Assembly (NCBI RefSeq): GCF_051020985.1 | Contig: NC_134999.1 | Coordinates: 28,739,160-28,803,159, forward strand | Length of the DNA stretch: 64,000 bases | Source of the DNA: Nomia melanderi | Taxonomy: Eukaryota; Arthropoda; Insecta; Hymenoptera; Halictidae | Direction: 5' to 3' | Shown here: positions 60,740 to 64,000 of the stretch, piece by piece | Position numbering within the stretch: the first letter of the stretch is position 1 | How the letters are laid out: every line of letters begins with the position of its first letter | Translations under genes and position numbers: made by a program | Notes under the pieces: generated by a model | The model's database searches: none | Told to the model about the DNA's origin: nothing | Seen by the model: the letters and a program-made list of their open reading frames with translations, nothing else

Positions 60740-63700
60740 GTGCACAATCTTTTATAAATGTTTATGCATTTATAGGAAATTGAAAAGTGCACAGATTGCA
60801 CACAATACGAACAAAATATATAAAATAAATGTGGTGATTTTTATAATATTTGTTAGAAGAAACTATTTTCCATCGAAATTCTATTTTTCTAATTACATTC
60901 TTAAAAATCTGAATTCCTATGAAGATCCGCAATCTTATATGGTTTCGTCAAAAGCATCCCCATTATACGAAAACAAGCACAATTCGAAACAGTTAAATGA
61001 TATTCGCTAAGTCCTATCACTGTAGTTATTTGTTATACATTTAGTCTGTGTTAACGTCCAATAATCAACGTAAACAAAAATTGCTGTGGCGGTATAAATA
61101 CCAATCGTTTGATTTTGATGTATAAATAAAAAGTGTGCTATACGTATTTGGCAGCAGAGAGTACAATGCTTTTTTTCTCACAAACAAAACGTAAATTAAA
61201 AGCTCACGCACCACTAAAGCGTTTTATTGGAAGCTGAAAATCGACAGAAGCAAACTGAAAACCGGATATGACTGTACGAGTTTATGCGGACCGAAAATGT
61301 TTCATCGATGTTTCTGTACAACGGAAAATGTCGTGACAGACTTTTGTAATGGTTTATGTTCATTAACTCATTCACGCCGCGTCATGTTTCTATATGTTTA
61401 ATTATAAATCGTAATAATAACAATATTCACGGAATTAATGTTGGCGTGCATTCTTTTTTTACATATCTAGTTTTCTGACTTCAGTTACTAATTATTGGTG
61501 AATGTTAATAAAAAATTTATTACGTAATTAATTTATTAACGGTGATTCACTTTAATGTTATTAATTAACTATGTGGCACCGATGATTTACTTGTTAACTC
61601 GTTACTTCATTTCACTTCACCTCATTTTTTATTAAAATTATTTTCACTGCGTTTCGAACATGTCTTTTTGGACAAGATTTAATAAAATTTTTTTTAAAAA
61701 CTTTACACTATTTTTTAAAAAATCGGGTTTAAAAATCAATTCTATATTTACAATATAGAAATATCATTCTATCAAGTAATAATCTTTTAATTAAATTAGG
61801 TTCTCTTACGCTACAATTACAAATAGTAACACTCAACATCGATTTTTTAATTTTTGGCTGCTGTGAAGGAGAATTATTCATCACTATTCAGTTGAATGAA
61901 TTAATCAGGAAAAACACGATTAAAGAGATATATTTACACAAAAAACAAAGAGAAGATACCTCCAAAATTTATTTATAATTTCGTGTAATTAGCTATTATC
62001 TCAGATAATCATCTCAAACTCTAGTGTTATTACATCTCGCCATTATATTTTCAAAGAAAGCATAACCTATGTGGCCACGTTCGGTAGTTCTAGTGTTAAA
62101 CTATATATAACTGCGAGTCGTGAAACTAATAAACGACGTTAATCAAATTCAAGTGTTTGGAGCTTTATTATTGGTAAAGGAAGGGAATTTTGATTGACAA
62201 TGAACCGGTGTTAGGTACTGTTTAGAAGTTTAAAGTTATGTATAGCGGGGAAAAGTGTCAGTCAAGAGCGTAGAGTTAATTTCATCCAATGCTCCTAAAC
62301 AGGAAGAGGAAACTCCCTCGTACATTTTGATGTAATTGTTAATTAAACGACACGATGACAATCTAAAATTTAATAGTAAGAATAAGTTACTATTGTTCTT
62401 ATAAAAAATAGTTATTATGAAAACATCATCTTATAAGAAAGAATTTTCAATTTTTGTGTTTTTGTTTTAGTTTTTTTTTTGTTTTTGTAATTACTTGTAT
62501 TATATACATGTCAACGTAACTTTAAAAAACACTCAAGTTTTACATAATATTAGTTTCTACAGGCAAAATTTTAAAAGTTTTTGAAAATTTAAACGATTTC
62601 AATTCAATACTCTATAATTTATACATAATTGAAATATACGAATATAAATGTGTACTTGAAACTGCTTAAACTTATAACACATTACAAAATTTACCTTGAA
62701 ATATGTATGTAATACTGTGTGCGAAACATTTTGACTAATGAAATTGGTTCCAGTTTCGAAAATTTTGCAGGAATTTAACAGTATCGTATAACAGTGATAC
62801 AGTTGAATCACAATTATACGAACTGGTCAGGCGACATGATATTCCTGTAATTGAATTTCCGGATAATCGAGTGATGATATTTGCAAGAACGGATATTTAT
62901 TATACAATAACAAAACGAGCATGAGAGATTAATAAAAATTTAATTGTTTTTATTTTGAGCTGCTTAGTTTTCAGCCAGATTACATATCTTGTTTTATATT
63001 ATTTAATCGCGTGATCTTCCCCTAGAATAACCAACTTTTTCTTGGTTTATATTCCACTTTCTGATCCATTCGTTTATTTTCGACGTAAATCTTTCTTAAT
63101 GAAAGTAGGTACTTCCCAAAATTCACTTAAATATATTTAGATAGGTAATATTTTTACTTTTTATTTTTCAATACATTGCGTTAATAAATATTCAAATAAA
63201 CATTGTTCGAATCATGAAACTCTCCTTTCATGCAGGACATGATATTAAAATCATAATACAAAGGTAAATTGAAAACATAAAATGAAATTTTTCCACAGAA
63301 GCTTCCATCAATAAGAAAATCAAATTTGTATATTCGTCGAATGCAGTTAATATAAAAATAACATTGTAACGAAAATATACGTGGAAAATCAATGTGAATA
63401 TTTTTCGTGAATAACGGTACAGAAAAATTCACATGAAGAATCAGATATTTATTCTAACAATTTCAGATGAAATCACAAATTGTTATACTTTGAGCACTAA
63501 GTAATGAAAAAAATGTATAAAATTATATTATTTTCATCAGGTTATTTTATTTATAATCTAACTTTAATACTGCTGTAACGAAACAATAATGATCTTTCTT
63601 TGTGTCACAGTCTGCAATTATAAGAAGTACTGGCAGAAACATCCACAGTTTAATAATAAAATAACAACATGCATATCCGTATGAACACGCTTACGTTCCT

Positions 63701-64000
63701 CATCGGTGAATTTTAATATAATATTCGATACTCCAAAAATTCCATGCGCAAAGTAATATCAACGAATAAAAACTCTTTTAATTATGCTTTCATGAAACCG
63801 TCTTCGTTACTTCACGCTTGTAAAATACTATACACAGTACGGAATAATAGGAACAAAAAGAAGTTCTGTGGCCTACTTTTCACTTCCAATTCGATACCAC
63901 AGCATTTTCCATTATATTACGTATATTACCCCAAAAACTCTTCTTTTGTTTTTACTATAATACCAGTATACATAAATGAATATTATAAATAATATAAAAC
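60740..64000. other. AT-rich tract to the window end, no gene seen
   Basis: Only short open frames expected by chance in AT-rich DNA. The sequence TTCGGTAGTTCTAGTGTTAA near 62,080 looks like one terminus of a family D element without a clear partner. Confidence 0.5.

Overview
The window looks like insect nuclear DNA: AT-rich, with small exons, long introns and intergenic tracts, short CpG-rich islands, and very many non-autonomous DNA transposons that duplicate TTAA or TA. The only firmly identified gene is a Shaw-related (Kv3-type) voltage-gated potassium channel. The AT bias, the CpG-rich promoter-like patches and the fly-like channel fit a hymenopteran such as a bee or wasp, but that placement is an inference. 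I see no rRNA, tRNA, CRISPR array or bacterial-style operon.

Region 1-11,945 (+ strand) holds five phase-0 exons of the channel. They cover the end of the T1 tetramerisation domain, S1-S2, S3-S5, the pore and S6, and a cytoplasmic tail. The T1 start lies left of the window. One intron uses a GC-AG boundary with a textbook GC donor, and several introns carry MITEs.

Region 11,946-41,260 has no gene I can support. It contains MITEs, some nested in one another, a compound foldback element, minisatellites, and several GC-richer islands of unknown role. At 22,068-22,738 there is a puzzling inverted duplication. Both arms stay open in matching frames, and one arm carries an in-frame 33-bp (11-residue) tandem repeat.

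Region 41,260-43,680 is a CpG-rich island that looks like a promoter plus the first exon of a second + strand gene. A start codon at 42,287 gives seven codons (MKRARPR) and runs straight into a strong GTGAGT donor. The later exons are not recognisable here, so 42,308 to the window end is probably a long first intron, intergenic DNA, or both.

Region 43,700-64,000 is again AT-rich, with a back-to-back run of four MITEs that share TTAA junctions (43,899-44,768), further MITE copies, short tandem duplications, and GC-richer segments that could be regulatory. All coordinates were read by eye; splice junctions rest on protein-family continuity and GT/GC-AG rules, not on transcripts.
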